A stretch of 64,000 bases of DNA, taken from contig JAHBWD010000043.1 in assembly GCA_019637175.1 (NCBI GenBank), positions 1 through 64,000 of the forward strand. The letters run 5' to 3'. Positions 1-7,913 of the stretch are shown one piece after another. The stretch is from Labilithrix sp. Lineage in GTDB: Bacteria; Myxococcota_A; Polyangia; Polyangiales; Polyangiaceae. A program made the position numbers and the translations under genes. The notes under the pieces are model-generated. The model had not been told where the DNA came from. It saw only the letters and a list, made by a program, of their open reading frames with translations, and did no database searches. The stretch's first letter is position 1; every line of letters begins with the position of its first letter.

Positions 1-1924
1 CGGGGCCCGGACGGACGCGCGCTTCTTCGCGCTTGCCCGCCGTGGGCTTCGCCGGCGCGTCTTGCTTCTTGGCCACACCGTTGACGTTGATGGCGTCGGC
101 GCCGTCGTAATCGCCGTCGAGATCGGGCGACGCCTGCGCGACGGCGCGCGCGATCGACGTGCGGTGCAGGCGCTTGACCGCGCCGTCCTGGATCGCGAGC
201 ACGTCGACGAGCGATTTGCGATCGATGTGGAAGCGCGCGTAGTCCTGCTCCGTCTCGAGGACGAGCATCGCGGTGTACGGCGTCATGATCCGGTGCTGAA
301 CCGCGAGGCTCACGATGCTCTTCTTGAGATCGTCCTTCGACGTCGCCTCGCGCTCGAGCATGCTCGCGACCTTCGCTTGCGCGATCGATCGCTCGACGAG
401 CGGTTTGTCGGTCTTGCGCAGATCGATCACCTCGGCGGCCTTGCCGTCGATCGAGACCTTCAACGGGCGGTCGGCCGGGAGCTCGGCGTAGATCGAGAAC
501 GCGTCGCCTGCTTGCACGCCGTCGAGCTTCGCCGGCCACGCCCACGTCGCGCCCTCGACCTTCACCGCGATGCCGGAGCGCGTCGCCTCGCCGAGGCGGC
601 GGAGCGCGTCGGCGCTCGCGCCGTCGGCGACGATGCCATCGCGCGCGAGCTGGCCGCGAACGAGCCGCGTCAGCGCCGCGTCGTCGCGGATGCCGCCGAC
701 CGCGAGCGCGTCGATGCGCTCGACGCCCGCGTCTTTCAGCGCGGCGACGCCCGCGCCGAGCTTCTTCGCGTCGACGTCGCCCGCGGTGGCCACGCCGTCG
801 CCGATCAGGATCACGCGCTTCGCGCCGCCCTTCTTCGCCTGATCGCGCGCCCACGCGATGGCGCGCCCGATGTCGGAGGCGCCGAGCGCGCCGCGCTCGC
901 GCAGCTTGTCGAGCTCGCGCGCCCCGAAGCCTTCGGCCTGCCCTTCGAAGATCGGCGCGACGGTCTGATCGAACGCGGCGACGGTGACCGAAGCCTTGCT
1001 CTCGGCGAGGCGCTTGGCGAGGCGATCGACGAGCGCGAGCTCGTCTTCGAAGCCGAGCGTGCGCGACGCGCTCGTGTCGACGAGCACGACGGCCGACGTG
1101 ATGGGATCGGGGCGCGTCGTCGACTCGGGCCGCACGCGCAGCACGGCGTGCTCGCCGCTTCGAACGCCGGTCACCGCGTTCGAGGCCGCCTGCGGGCTCA
1201 CGCTCTTCAGATCGACGACGTAGTCGGCGGACGGCGTCGTGCGTTGCGCGAAGAGCCTCGGCGCTTCGGTCTTCGCGCCGATCACCGAGGCCTTCACCTC
1301 GAGGACGCCGAGCTCGGGCAGCCCGCGCAGCGGCAGGACGTACGCGCCGTCGTTGACCTCGTGGACGTACGCGACGACGATCTCTTTGACGCCTCGCGCG
1401 GGGATGGGAAAGACGCGCGCGGAGAACTCGTTGCCCGCGGCCTTCTCCATGAGCGCGGGATCCTGCTTGCGGTGGAGGAAGTCTTCGTAGGCGCGGCGCG
1501 CGGCCTCGAGCTCGACCACCTCGCCTTCCTGCCACTCGCCTCCGATCTTCATGGCGAAGCGCCCGAGCGACGCGTTCTGCGGGAGGGCGATGCGGAAGGT
1601 GCCCTCGAGCGTGCGATCGAGCGGGTTCTCGAAGGTCATCCGCAGCTCGGTGAAGGCGATCGGGCCGTCGATGATCGCGTCGGCGCGGAGCTCCGCGAGT
1701 CGGAGGCCCGTTCCGTCGGAGGCCGTCAGCGTGAGCGGCGGCTGGGCCACGGCGAAGCTCACGTTGCCGGAGGGCGCGAGCGCGCTCGAGGCGGGCGGCG
1801 GCGTGGACGCGCCTTCGACGGGAGCCGGGCGCGGCGCGCGCGGGGCGGGAGGCGCGCCCTGACAGCTCGCAGCGGCGACGGCGCACGCCAAGGTGGAAAT
1901 CACGGACAGGCGAAAGCAGCTCAT
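1..1924 (-). CDS. VIT and vWA domain lipoprotein (C-terminus beyond window)
   Basis: The reading frame is open from ATG 1924 to the window edge, about 641 residues. It begins with a short hydrophobic signal ending near a Cys (AAASCQG), followed by a Pro/Ala-rich linker, which suggests an exported lipoprotein. A VIT-like domain follows at about residues 45-200 (pattern G.F...LP..A....A..I.G.W..GEVVE, with the YEDFLHRKQDPALM segment). A vWA domain comes next, with a MIDAS-type DTSAS starting at residue 283 and a GDG..T loop later. The late segment LAVQHRIMTPYTAMLVLE is typical of the linker seen in bacterial inter-alpha-trypsin-inhibitor-like proteins. The start follows GGGAGA. It is divergent from purL. 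Ligand unknown; a metal-dependent surface or periplasmic adhesion role is family-level inference. Confidence 0.88.
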   Translation of the reverse strand, partial: MSCFRLSVISTLACAVAAASCQGAPPAPRAPRPAPVEGASTPPPASSALAPSGNVSFAVAQPPLTLTASDGTGLRLAELRADAIIDGPIAFTELRMTFENPLDRTLEGTFRIALPQNASLGRFAMKIGGEWQEGEVVELEAARRAYEDFLHRKQDPALMEKAAGNEFSARVFPIPARGVKEIVVAYVHEVNDGAYVLPLRGLPELGVLEVKASVIGAKTEAPRLFAQRTTPSADYVVDLKSVSPQAASNAVTGVRSGEHAVLRVRPESTTRPDPITSAVVLVDTSASRTLGFEDELALVDRLAKRLAESKASVTVAAFDQTVAPIFEGQAEGFGARELDKLRERGALGASDIGRAIAWARDQAKKGGAKRVILIGDGVATAGDVDAKKLGAGVAALKDAGVERIDALAVGGIRDDAALTRLVRGQLARDGIVADGASADALRRLGEATRSGIAVKVEGATWAWPAKLDGVQAGDAFSIYAELPADRPLKVSIDGKAAEVIDLRKTDKPLVERSIAQAKVASMLEREATSKDDLKKSIVSLAVQHRIMTPYTAMLVLETEQDYARFHIDRKSLVDVLAIQDGAVKRLHRTSIARAVAQASPDLDGDYDGADAINVNGVAKKQDAPAKPTAGKREEARVRPGP

Positions 1925-2069
1925 GTGTTCTCCCAGACGCGCGGCGACAGGCTTTGCTTGGACGGACGAACGGAGCCGGCGGTCTCTTGGCGCTCTCTCG
2001 GCGCGATCCGGCGCTTTTTCCCCCTGACCATGGACCCCGGCGGGCGGAGCGGCTAACTCCCCGGCTGCC

Positions 2070-4478
2070 ATGGCACCTTCGTTCCCCGGCGACCTTCCCA
2101 TCACACCCGAGGTCATCCGCCAGCACAAGCTGACCGCGGACGAATACGCCCTCGTCGAGCGATCCCTCGGTCGTGCTCCCACCTACACCGAGCTCGGGGT
2201 CTTCAGCGTGATGTGGAGCGAGCACTGCTCGTACAAGTCGTCGCGCGCGCACCTGCGCCGCCTCCCGACGAAGGGGCCGCGCGTCATCCAGGGGCCGGGA
2301 GAGAACGCGGGCGTGGTCGACATCGGCGACGGGTTCGCCGCCGTCTTCAAGATGGAGTCGCACAACCACCCGAGCTTCATCGAGCCGTACCAGGGCGCGG
2401 CGACGGGCGTCGGCGGCATCTTGCGCGACGTGTTCACGATGGGCGCGAGGCCGATCGCCGGCCTCGACTCGCTCCGCTTCGGACGGCCCGATCATCCGCG
2501 AACGCCCGAGCTGCTCCGCGGCGTCGTCGCCGGCATCGGCGGCTACGGCAACTCGATCGGCGTGCCCACGGTCGGCGGCGAGGTGCAGTTCGACGCGTCG
2601 TACGACGGCAACATCCTCGTCAACGCCTTCACGTGCGGCGTCGCGCGCACCGATCGCATCTTCTACGGGCGCGCCGCCGGCATCGGCAACCCCATCCTCT
2701 ACATCGGCGCCCGCACGGGTCGCGACGGCATCCACGGCGCGACCATGGCGTCCGACGAGTTCGGCGAGAAGAAGGAGGGCACGGGCGAGCTCGCGACCGC
2801 GAGCGCGATCAAGAAGGGCGTGCGCTCGACGATGCAGGTCGGCGATCCCTTCATGGGCAAGCTCTTGCTCGAGGCGTGCCTCGAGCTCTTCGCCGCCGAC
2901 GTGCTCGAGGGCATCCAAGACATGGGCGCCGCCGGCCTCACGTCGTCGAGCGTCGAGATGGCCGGGCGCGCGGGCAACGGCATCGAGATCGATCTCGACA
3001 AGGTGCCGCGCCGCGCGAAGAAGATGACGCCCTACGAGATCCTCCTCAGCGAGTCGCAGGAGCGCATGCTCCTCGTCGCCAAGCGCGGCTGCGAAGAAAA
3101 GGTCCTCGCGATGTGTCGCAAGTGGGATCTCGACGCGGCCATCATCGGGCGCGTCACCGACACCAAGCGCTGGGTCGTGACCGCGACGCCGGGCTACGAC
3201 CCGCTCGACGGCGCGCCGCCCGCGGGTGAAAAGCAGATCGCCGCCGACATCCCGGTCGACGCGCTCACCGACGCCGCGCCCGTCTACGAGCGGCCGCGCA
3301 AGCCCGCGCCGGTCCACCCCGACGTCGTCGTGCCGGAGACGCGTGACGCGAGCGCCGATCTCCTCGCGCTCTTGCGATCGCCCAACGTCGGATCGCGCGC
3401 GTGGATCTGGCGCCAGTACGATCACATCGTCCGCGGCGGAACCGTCGTGCGCCCCGGATCCGACGCCGCCGTCGTCCGCGTGCCCTGCGAGCGCGACGGT
3501 TCGAAGCTGATGAAGCACCTCGCGTTCGCCGTCGACTGCAACGGGCGCTTCGTGGAGCTCGCGCCCGAAGAGGGCGCGAAGATGGCGATCGCCGAGGTGT
3601 GCCGCAACCTCGTGTGCTCGGGCGCCGAGCCGATCGGCATCACCGACTGCCTGAACTTCGCGAGCCCCGAAGAGCCGACGACGATGGACCAGCTCGCGCG
3701 CGCCATCGACGGCCTCGGCGAAGCGTGCCGCGCGCTCGGCGTGCCCATCGTGAGCGGGAACGTGAGCCTCTACAACGAGACGAGCGACGCGAGCGGGAGG
3801 CACCCGATCCTGCCGACGCCGACCGTCGCCGCCGTCGGCCTCGTCGCCGACGAGCGCGACGTCGTCACGCAGTGGTTCGCGCGCGGCGGCGAGACGATCC
3901 TGCTGCTCGGCGAGCCCGCGTCGGGCACCGCCTCGTCGCTCGGAGGCAGCGAGTATCAGAGCATGAAGGCGAAGCTCGGCGGTCCCGCGCCGCGCATCGA
4001 TCTCGAAGCGGAGAAGAAGCTCCAGGCGCTGGTGCTCGGGCTCGCGCGCGCGCGCGTCCTCTCGAGCGCGCACGACGTCGCCGACGGCGGCCTCGCGGTC
4101 GCGCTCGCCGAGTGCTGCACCACCGCGCGCGCTGCGAAAGACGCGTTCGTCGGCGCCGAGATCACGCTGCGCGAAGACGACGTGGCCGCCGCCGGCCTCA
4201 CCGCCGCGCTCTTCGGCGAAGCGCCGTCGCGCGTCGTCGTCTCGGTCGCCGCCGCGCACGTCGCCGACGTCACGCGCCTCGCGCGGGAGGCGGGCGTCCC
4301 GGTCCGCGAGATCGGCGTGACGAGCGCGGCCGGCGGCGATGGAAATGTAGGACAGAGCGCCCTCGTGATCCGCGTCGCCGGCGCGGATCCCTCGAGCGCC
4401 CCGGCCGTCGACGTCTCGCTCCGCGCGGTCGCCGAAGCCCGAGACTCCTGCTTGATCCCCATCGTCGGCGCCGGCTGA
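2070..4478 (+). CDS. purL: phosphoribosylformylglycinamidine synthase subunit PurL
   Basis: This is the synthetase subunit of FGAM synthase, step four of purine biosynthesis. It converts FGAR, ATP and ammonia to FGAM in the cytoplasm. The 802 residues match the small PurL type that works with separate PurS and PurQ, neither of which lies next to it here. Visible signatures are WSEHCSYKSS near residues 49-58, the glycine-rich GENAGVVDIGDGFA and FKMESHNHPSFIEPYQGAATGVGG nucleotide region, and a second AIRS-like half with VSGNVSLYNET and SSAHDVADGGLAVALAE. The start ATG gives the expected N-terminus MAPSFPGDLPITPEVI. It is slightly longer than the usual 720-760 residues. Identity is secure. Confidence 0.97.
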   Translation: MAPSFPGDLPITPEVIRQHKLTADEYALVERSLGRAPTYTELGVFSVMWSEHCSYKSSRAHLRRLPTKGPRVIQGPGENAGVVDIGDGFAAVFKMESHNHPSFIEPYQGAATGVGGILRDVFTMGARPIAGLDSLRFGRPDHPRTPELLRGVVAGIGGYGNSIGVPTVGGEVQFDASYDGNILVNAFTCGVARTDRIFYGRAAGIGNPILYIGARTGRDGIHGATMASDEFGEKKEGTGELATASAIKKGVRSTMQVGDPFMGKLLLEACLELFAADVLEGIQDMGAAGLTSSSVEMAGRAGNGIEIDLDKVPRRAKKMTPYEILLSESQERMLLVAKRGCEEKVLAMCRKWDLDAAIIGRVTDTKRWVVTATPGYDPLDGAPPAGEKQIAADIPVDALTDAAPVYERPRKPAPVHPDVVVPETRDASADLLALLRSPNVGSRAWIWRQYDHIVRGGTVVRPGSDAAVVRVPCERDGSKLMKHLAFAVDCNGRFVELAPEEGAKMAIAEVCRNLVCSGAEPIGITDCLNFASPEEPTTMDQLARAIDGLGEACRALGVPIVSGNVSLYNETSDASGRHPILPTPTVAAVGLVADERDVVTQWFARGGETILLLGEPASGTASSLGGSEYQSMKAKLGGPAPRIDLEAEKKLQALVLGLARARVLSSAHDVADGGLAVALAECCTTARAAKDAFVGAEITLREDDVAAAGLTAALFGEAPSRVVVSVAAAHVADVTRLAREAGVPVREIGVTSAAGGDGNVGQSALVIRVAGADPSSAPAVDVSLRAVAEARDSCLIPIVGAG

Positions 4479-4531
4479 CGTCTCTCGAACACGCCCAGGA
4501 AGCGTGTTAGCTTTGAGATTGGTCTTCCGCG

Positions 4532-5563
4532 ATGGCCAAGTTCCAGTCGCCGCTGCTCGGCTACAACAACAACGTCCGGCACAAGAACCGGGTGTTCCAC
4601 ATCCAGACGGAAGACTCCGGCGTCAATCACCCGCACATCATCACGCACCTGTTCATGGATGGCGGTCGCATCCTGAAGAGCGTGAAGAAGTCGTACGCCG
4701 AGCACGTCGGCGCCGACGGGATGAGCGAGACGGTCCGCGTCCTCATGAAGGAGCAGCACAAGGCGATGTTCATCGCCTTGCGCGACGGGCAGTTCGATCA
4801 CCTGGTCGACGGCGGCGCGCCGGCTCGGGCTCCCGCGCCGTCGTCGCCCGAGATCCCGCCGGCGGCGCCTTCGGCGCCCGAGGTCGCCGCCGCGCCGGCC
4901 GCCCCGGCCGCGCCCGTGCATCCCTCGGGGCAGCTCGCGCCGGCCACGCAGCCCGATCCCCCGGTCGCGCCGAAGAACGAGGCGCCGAAGAACGAAGAGC
5001 GCAAGGAGCCCTTCATCGCCGTCACGAACGAGCCCGAAGAGGTTCCGACGACGACGCGCGAGCAGCGCCCGAAGGCGCCGGGGCACGAGCTCACGCTCGA
5101 CTTCGACGCGCTCGAGCGCGCGGCGCACGACGTCGCGGCCCCTTCGCTCTTCAACTCCACCGACCTTCCGCCGCCGCCGAAGAACCTCTTCGCCAAGGAG
5201 CCGGGCACGGGCGGCAAGTATCAGGCGCTCGAGCCGACGCGCGATTCGTCGCCGCCTTCGTCGCGCACGCCCCGACGAGATCCGCGCGAAGAGCCCGCGC
5301 CGCACAGCAAGCCGCCGCCGAGCCGCCCCGCCACCAAGTCTTCTCCGGCGTCGAGCAAGGGGTCGTCGGGGCGCACGCCGTCGGGCCGACCGGGCGAGCG
5401 CTACGCGCCGGCGCGCCCCGCGGCGATCTTCGGCAGCACGCAGAAGCCCCCGACGCCGCAGTCGCAGTCGATCTTCGGCGACGAGCTCATCAGCGACAAG
5501 TCGCTCGACGAAGTGATCCTGAGCTACCTCGCCGAGGATCTCGAGCCGCCGCGCCGCAAGTAG
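4532..5563 (+). CDS. conserved hypothetical protein with Pro/Ala-rich linker
   Basis: The 343-residue protein has a well-structured N-terminal domain (about residues 1-95) with NVRHKNRVFHIQTEDSG, a His-rich HPHIITHLFMDGG and KKSYAEHVGADG. A long low-complexity Pro/Ala/Lys linker (about 95-300) follows, then a short conserved-looking tail ending in SIFGDELISDKSLDEVILSYLAEDL. There is no signal peptide or membrane segment, so it is probably cytoplasmic. I do not recognise a named family; this N-domain/tail architecture is something I associate with myxobacterial conserved hypotheticals. It starts 53 bases after purL and could be co-transcribed. A frame open from 4504 in another phase is a shadow. 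Confidence 0.8.
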   Translation: MAKFQSPLLGYNNNVRHKNRVFHIQTEDSGVNHPHIITHLFMDGGRILKSVKKSYAEHVGADGMSETVRVLMKEQHKAMFIALRDGQFDHLVDGGAPARAPAPSSPEIPPAAPSAPEVAAAPAAPAAPVHPSGQLAPATQPDPPVAPKNEAPKNEERKEPFIAVTNEPEEVPTTTREQRPKAPGHELTLDFDALERAAHDVAAPSLFNSTDLPPPPKNLFAKEPGTGGKYQALEPTRDSSPPSSRTPRRDPREEPAPHSKPPPSRPATKSSPASSKGSSGRTPSGRPGERYAPARPAAIFGSTQKPPTPQSQSIFGDELISDKSLDEVILSYLAEDLEPPRRK

Positions 5564-5572
5564 CGCGCGCAT

Positions 5573-5607
5573 AAAAAAGTGCCCAGACGGCCTGACCGCC
5601 TGGGCAC
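5573..5607 (-). terminator. rho-independent terminator, reading leftwards
   Basis: Positions 5579-5586 (GTGCCCAG) pair with 5600-5607 (CTGGGCAC). After one A-C mismatch the stem continues with three more pairs around a CCTGA loop. Read on the minus strand the hairpin is followed directly by six T (5573-5578). On the plus strand nothing T-rich follows, so it serves transcripts coming from the cytochrome/porin side. Confidence 0.8.
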
Positions 5608-5735
5608 GGAGGGCTTGCGCGCTGGGGGGGAGGGGCTCGCGCAAACCCGAAACTCGGTGCGGCGCCGATGAAAGCGGCCGCCTCGGCCATCATCATGGGT
5701 TCTGAACTTCGACAATCAAGGGGGCGGCCGAAAAA
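5573..5735 (-). ncRNA. candidate structured 3' RNA / sRNA with C-rich loop
   Basis: The 230 bases between the hypothetical gene and the haem-porin hold no convincing gene. On the minus strand they contain a GGCCG/CGGCC mini-hairpin, a perfect 7-bp stem (5615-5621 with 5638-5644) enclosing a 16-base loop made almost only of C (minus strand, 5622-5637), and then the terminator. Exposed CCCCUCCCCCCC would be complementary to Shine-Dalgarno sequences, as in known UCCC-type bacterial sRNAs. It could be an independent sRNA, a 3'UTR-derived one, or simply a stable 3' end. No clear promoter is visible, so this stays a hypothesis. Confidence 0.3.
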
Positions 5736-5776
5736 ACCAGGTCGCGCGCGCGCGATGCGAGCGCGTGCCGCATCGC
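5731..5776 (-). terminator. weak terminator-like hairpin after haem-porin gene
   Basis: A perfect 8-bp inverted repeat (GCGATGCG 5752-5759 with CGCATCGC 5769-5776) lies just beyond the porin stop. On the minus strand a T6 run (5731-5736) follows, but 15 bases after the stem. That spacing is too long for a canonical terminator, so it may be partial or attenuating. Confidence 0.3.
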
Positions 5777-5793
5777 GGCCCAAGACGCGCTCG

Positions 5794-6966
5794 TCAGAAC
5801 GAGCCGGCGAGGCCGCTGTGGAACGAGAGCTCGACCTTGCGCCCGGTCAGCGCGTCGCGATCGCTGAACTCCCACAGCTCGGTCGAGAGCTTGATGCGCA
5901 GCCCGCGCTCGATCGCATAGGCGGTCGCGAGCGTGTAGCGGAACACGGAGCTGCGCCGGCTGAGCTCGCTCGCGGCCTCGACATTTCCGACGCGGTACAT
6001 CCCGTCGACGCGGCCGATGAGATCGAGCTCCGGCGTCAGCGCCTGCTCGATCTCGGCGTACGCGCCGTGCTTCATGAAGAAGTCTCCCCTCTCGTCGGCG
6101 AGCACGTACTTGAAGATGGCCTTGTTCGAGATGTCGAAGGTCTGTCTTCGACCGAGGTACTCCATGCGTATGTTCGTCTTGTCGAGGCGGAGCGAGACGT
6201 CGCCGCCGAAGATGACGTACGTCTCCCGGTTCTCGGGATCGTACGGGCCTCCCATCGCGCTCACGCCGAGCGTCAGATCGCTCGCCTCGCCGAGGTTGAT
6301 CGTGAGCGCGAGCCGGCCGCCGACGGTGGGCCGCGCGTTCTGATCGACGTAGTAAGCCTGCGGGCTCCGCGAGAGCTTGAAGTCGATGTCTTGCGGGCGG
6401 CTCTCGGACTTGAAGCCCATGACGCCGTAGACCGCGTAGTCGAGCTGGGCCGACGGCCCGAGCGCCTTGGTGCCGTTGATCTCGACCCCGTTGTCGGGGA
6501 ACGGGCTCGGCAGGACGCTCATGTTCCACTGCCGCATGCGGAGCATGCGCCCCATGTCGTAGGGCAGCGGCTTGTCGCTCGTGCGATGGTTCGCCGGATC
6601 GTGACGCAGGTTGAAGGCGCCGAAGCTCGGGCTGAAGCGGCCGACGCGGAAGTTCAGCTCGTCGGCGGCGCGGATGTCGAAGTACATCATGTCGGCTTCG
6701 AAGCCGTGGCAACCGAAGCAGACCTTCATGTTCGCGGAGACCTTCTCCGAGAAGTCGACGGCGAGCTTGCCGGCGAACTCCATCGTGAAGCCGTCGAACG
6801 CGTTGGGGAACGCCCGCGCCTGCCGTGACGTCGGCACGAAGTGGTAGTCGAGCTGCGCCGAGCCGGCGAAGTTCCGCTCGATCGCGCTCGCGGGGCCCGT
6901 GAGCGCGACGAGCGCCGCCATCACGACCGCGAGGACGACGGCGACCGGCCGCGCGGCGCGCATCAT
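5794..6966 (-). CDS. outer-membrane porin with embedded c-type haem motif
   Basis: The 390-residue protein has a clear signal peptide (hydrophobic core to about residue 28, ending TGPASA). The rest alternates polar and apolar residues with many aromatic girdles, ends in Phe (GLAGSF), and reads as an outer-membrane beta-barrel. CFGCH at residues 83-87 (bases 6706-6720) is a CxxCH covalent haem c site. It sits between predicted early strands rather than in a separate N-terminal domain. The next segment (VGRFSPSFGAFNLRHDPANHRTSDK) is porin-like and His-bearing. The start ATG overlaps the stop of the upstream cytochrome (ATGA), giving translational coupling. Context implies electron transfer through the outer membrane. 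Cyc2 fused cytochrome-porins are an analogy but carry the haem at the extreme N-terminus. Confidence 0.82.
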   Translation of the reverse strand: MMRAARPVAVVLAVVMAALVALTGPASAIERNFAGSAQLDYHFVPTSRQARAFPNAFDGFTMEFAGKLAVDFSEKVSANMKVCFGCHGFEADMMYFDIRAADELNFRVGRFSPSFGAFNLRHDPANHRTSDKPLPYDMGRMLRMRQWNMSVLPSPFPDNGVEINGTKALGPSAQLDYAVYGVMGFKSESRPQDIDFKLSRSPQAYYVDQNARPTVGGRLALTINLGEASDLTLGVSAMGGPYDPENRETYVIFGGDVSLRLDKTNIRMEYLGRRQTFDISNKAIFKYVLADERGDFFMKHGAYAEIEQALTPELDLIGRVDGMYRVGNVEAASELSRRSSVFRYTLATAYAIERGLRIKLSTELWEFSDRDALTGRKVELSFHSGLAGSF

Positions 6967-7376
6967 GTTCCGCCTCCGTCGGGCGCAGGAGCCGGCGGCG
7001 CCGGCGACGGCGCGACGGGCGGAGGCGCGGGAGGCGCCGGCGGCGCGGAGGCGCCCTTCTTCTCGGCCTGGATGCGCCGGAGATCGGCGGCGTACCAGCG
7101 GAGGAACCGGAGGATCACCTCCTGATCGGCCATCGAGATGCCGCTGCCCGGCTGGCGGCGCATGCGGTTCACGTACATGGCCCACTGCTCGTCGTCGGTG
7201 ATGCCCGACGTGAGCGGGCGCGCGAGCGAGTGGCACTTCGAGCACTTGTGGGCGAACCTCTGGTAGTCGCCGCGCACGTCGTCGGGCACCTTGCTCGGAT
7301 CGAGACCTTCGGTGCGAGAGCCGGTGCACGCCGCGAGCGCGACGAGCGCGAAGAGCGCGATGACGAAGCGCTTCAT
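6963..7376 (-). CDS. small monohaem c-type cytochrome lipoprotein
   Basis: The 137-residue protein has a lipoprotein signal peptide (LVALAAC, lipid Cys at 17). A compact cytochrome c domain carries CSKCH at residues 45-49 and candidate distal Met residues in the helix region GSGISMADQEVILRFLRWY. The C-terminal 30 residues are a Pro/Ala/Gly tail. It would sit on a membrane facing the periplasm or outside and pass electrons. Its start overlaps the stop of the upstream cytochrome (ATGA at 7373-7376), and its stop overlaps the start of the haem-porin. The three are therefore one translationally coupled unit. Confidence 0.88.
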   Translation of the reverse strand: MKRFVIALFALVALAACTGSRTEGLDPSKVPDDVRGDYQRFAHKCSKCHSLARPLTSGITDDEQWAMYVNRMRRQPGSGISMADQEVILRFLRWYAADLRRIQAEKKGASAPPAPPAPPPVAPSPAPPAPAPDGGGT

Positions 7377-7897
7377 TCGTCGTCACCTCCGTTCGCCCCT
7401 TCGGCGATCCAGTCGGCGACGAGCTGGATGTCTTCGGGGCTCCAGTACGGTCCGTTCTTCGGCATGCGCGCGCCGTTGGCCGTCCCGCGCAGCTTCTGCA
7501 CGATGGCGGAGCTGCACGGCTTGCCCGGCACGACGATCGTTCCTCGCGTGTTGACGCCGCCGTTGCGCAGCGTGCGCAGCGACGACAGATCGAGCTGCGT
7601 GGCGATGAGCCCTTCCTGCCCCGCCTGGTTCGGCGACGTCGAGTAGTGGCAGGCCGCGCAGCCCTTCGTGCCCGGCTTCTCGCCGTTCATGAGGGGGCGG
7701 ATGCGCGTCTTGAACTCGATCGCGTTGGCCGGATCGGAGTCGCCGTCGACGCACGCGCTGATGCGGTCGCCCGTCTCCGGTTGAATGAAGGTGCACCCCT
7801 CTGCGAGCGCCACGACCGCGACGAGCGACACCGCAGCCCCGGCGGTCAGTGTCCGTCCCACGGCGCTCGATGCTACACGCTGCCCGATCGAGGGCAA
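7373..7897 (-). CDS. monohaem c-type cytochrome, probably lipoprotein
   Basis: The frame shown starts at TTG 7897 and gives 174 residues. A GTG at 7861 is also plausible and gives a shorter, cleaner signal segment (hydrophobic VSLVAVVALAEGC, with a weak lipobox). The haem site is CAACH at residues 80-84 of the long form. GARMPKNGPYWSPEDIQLVADWIAEGA near the end supplies the typical distal Met (MPKNG) and closing helix of class I cytochrome c. Extra Cys residues (CVDGDSD, GKPCSSA) may form a disulphide. It is the first cytochrome of the cluster and begins 16 bases after the kinase gene ends on the same strand. Confidence 0.85.
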   Translation of the reverse strand: MPSIGQRVASSAVGRTLTAGAAVSLVAVVALAEGCTFIQPETGDRISACVDGDSDPANAIEFKTRIRPLMNGEKPGTKGCAACHYSTSPNQAGQEGLIATQLDLSSLRTLRNGGVNTRGTIVVPGKPCSSAIVQKLRGTANGARMPKNGPYWSPEDIQLVADWIAEGANGGDDE

Positions 7898-7913
7898 CGG
7901 AGATCAACGACGA

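Noticed and set aside
62..2056. Long plus-strand open frame antisense to the VIT/vWA gene
   Set aside because: It is rich in Arg/Ala/Asp with no domain, while the minus strand encodes clear VIT and vWA motifs. It is a GC-bias shadow.
5490..5783. Small minus-strand open frames in the gap after the haem-porin
   Set aside because: They read straight through the strong terminator and into the neighbouring gene, with no ribosome site or conserved motif.
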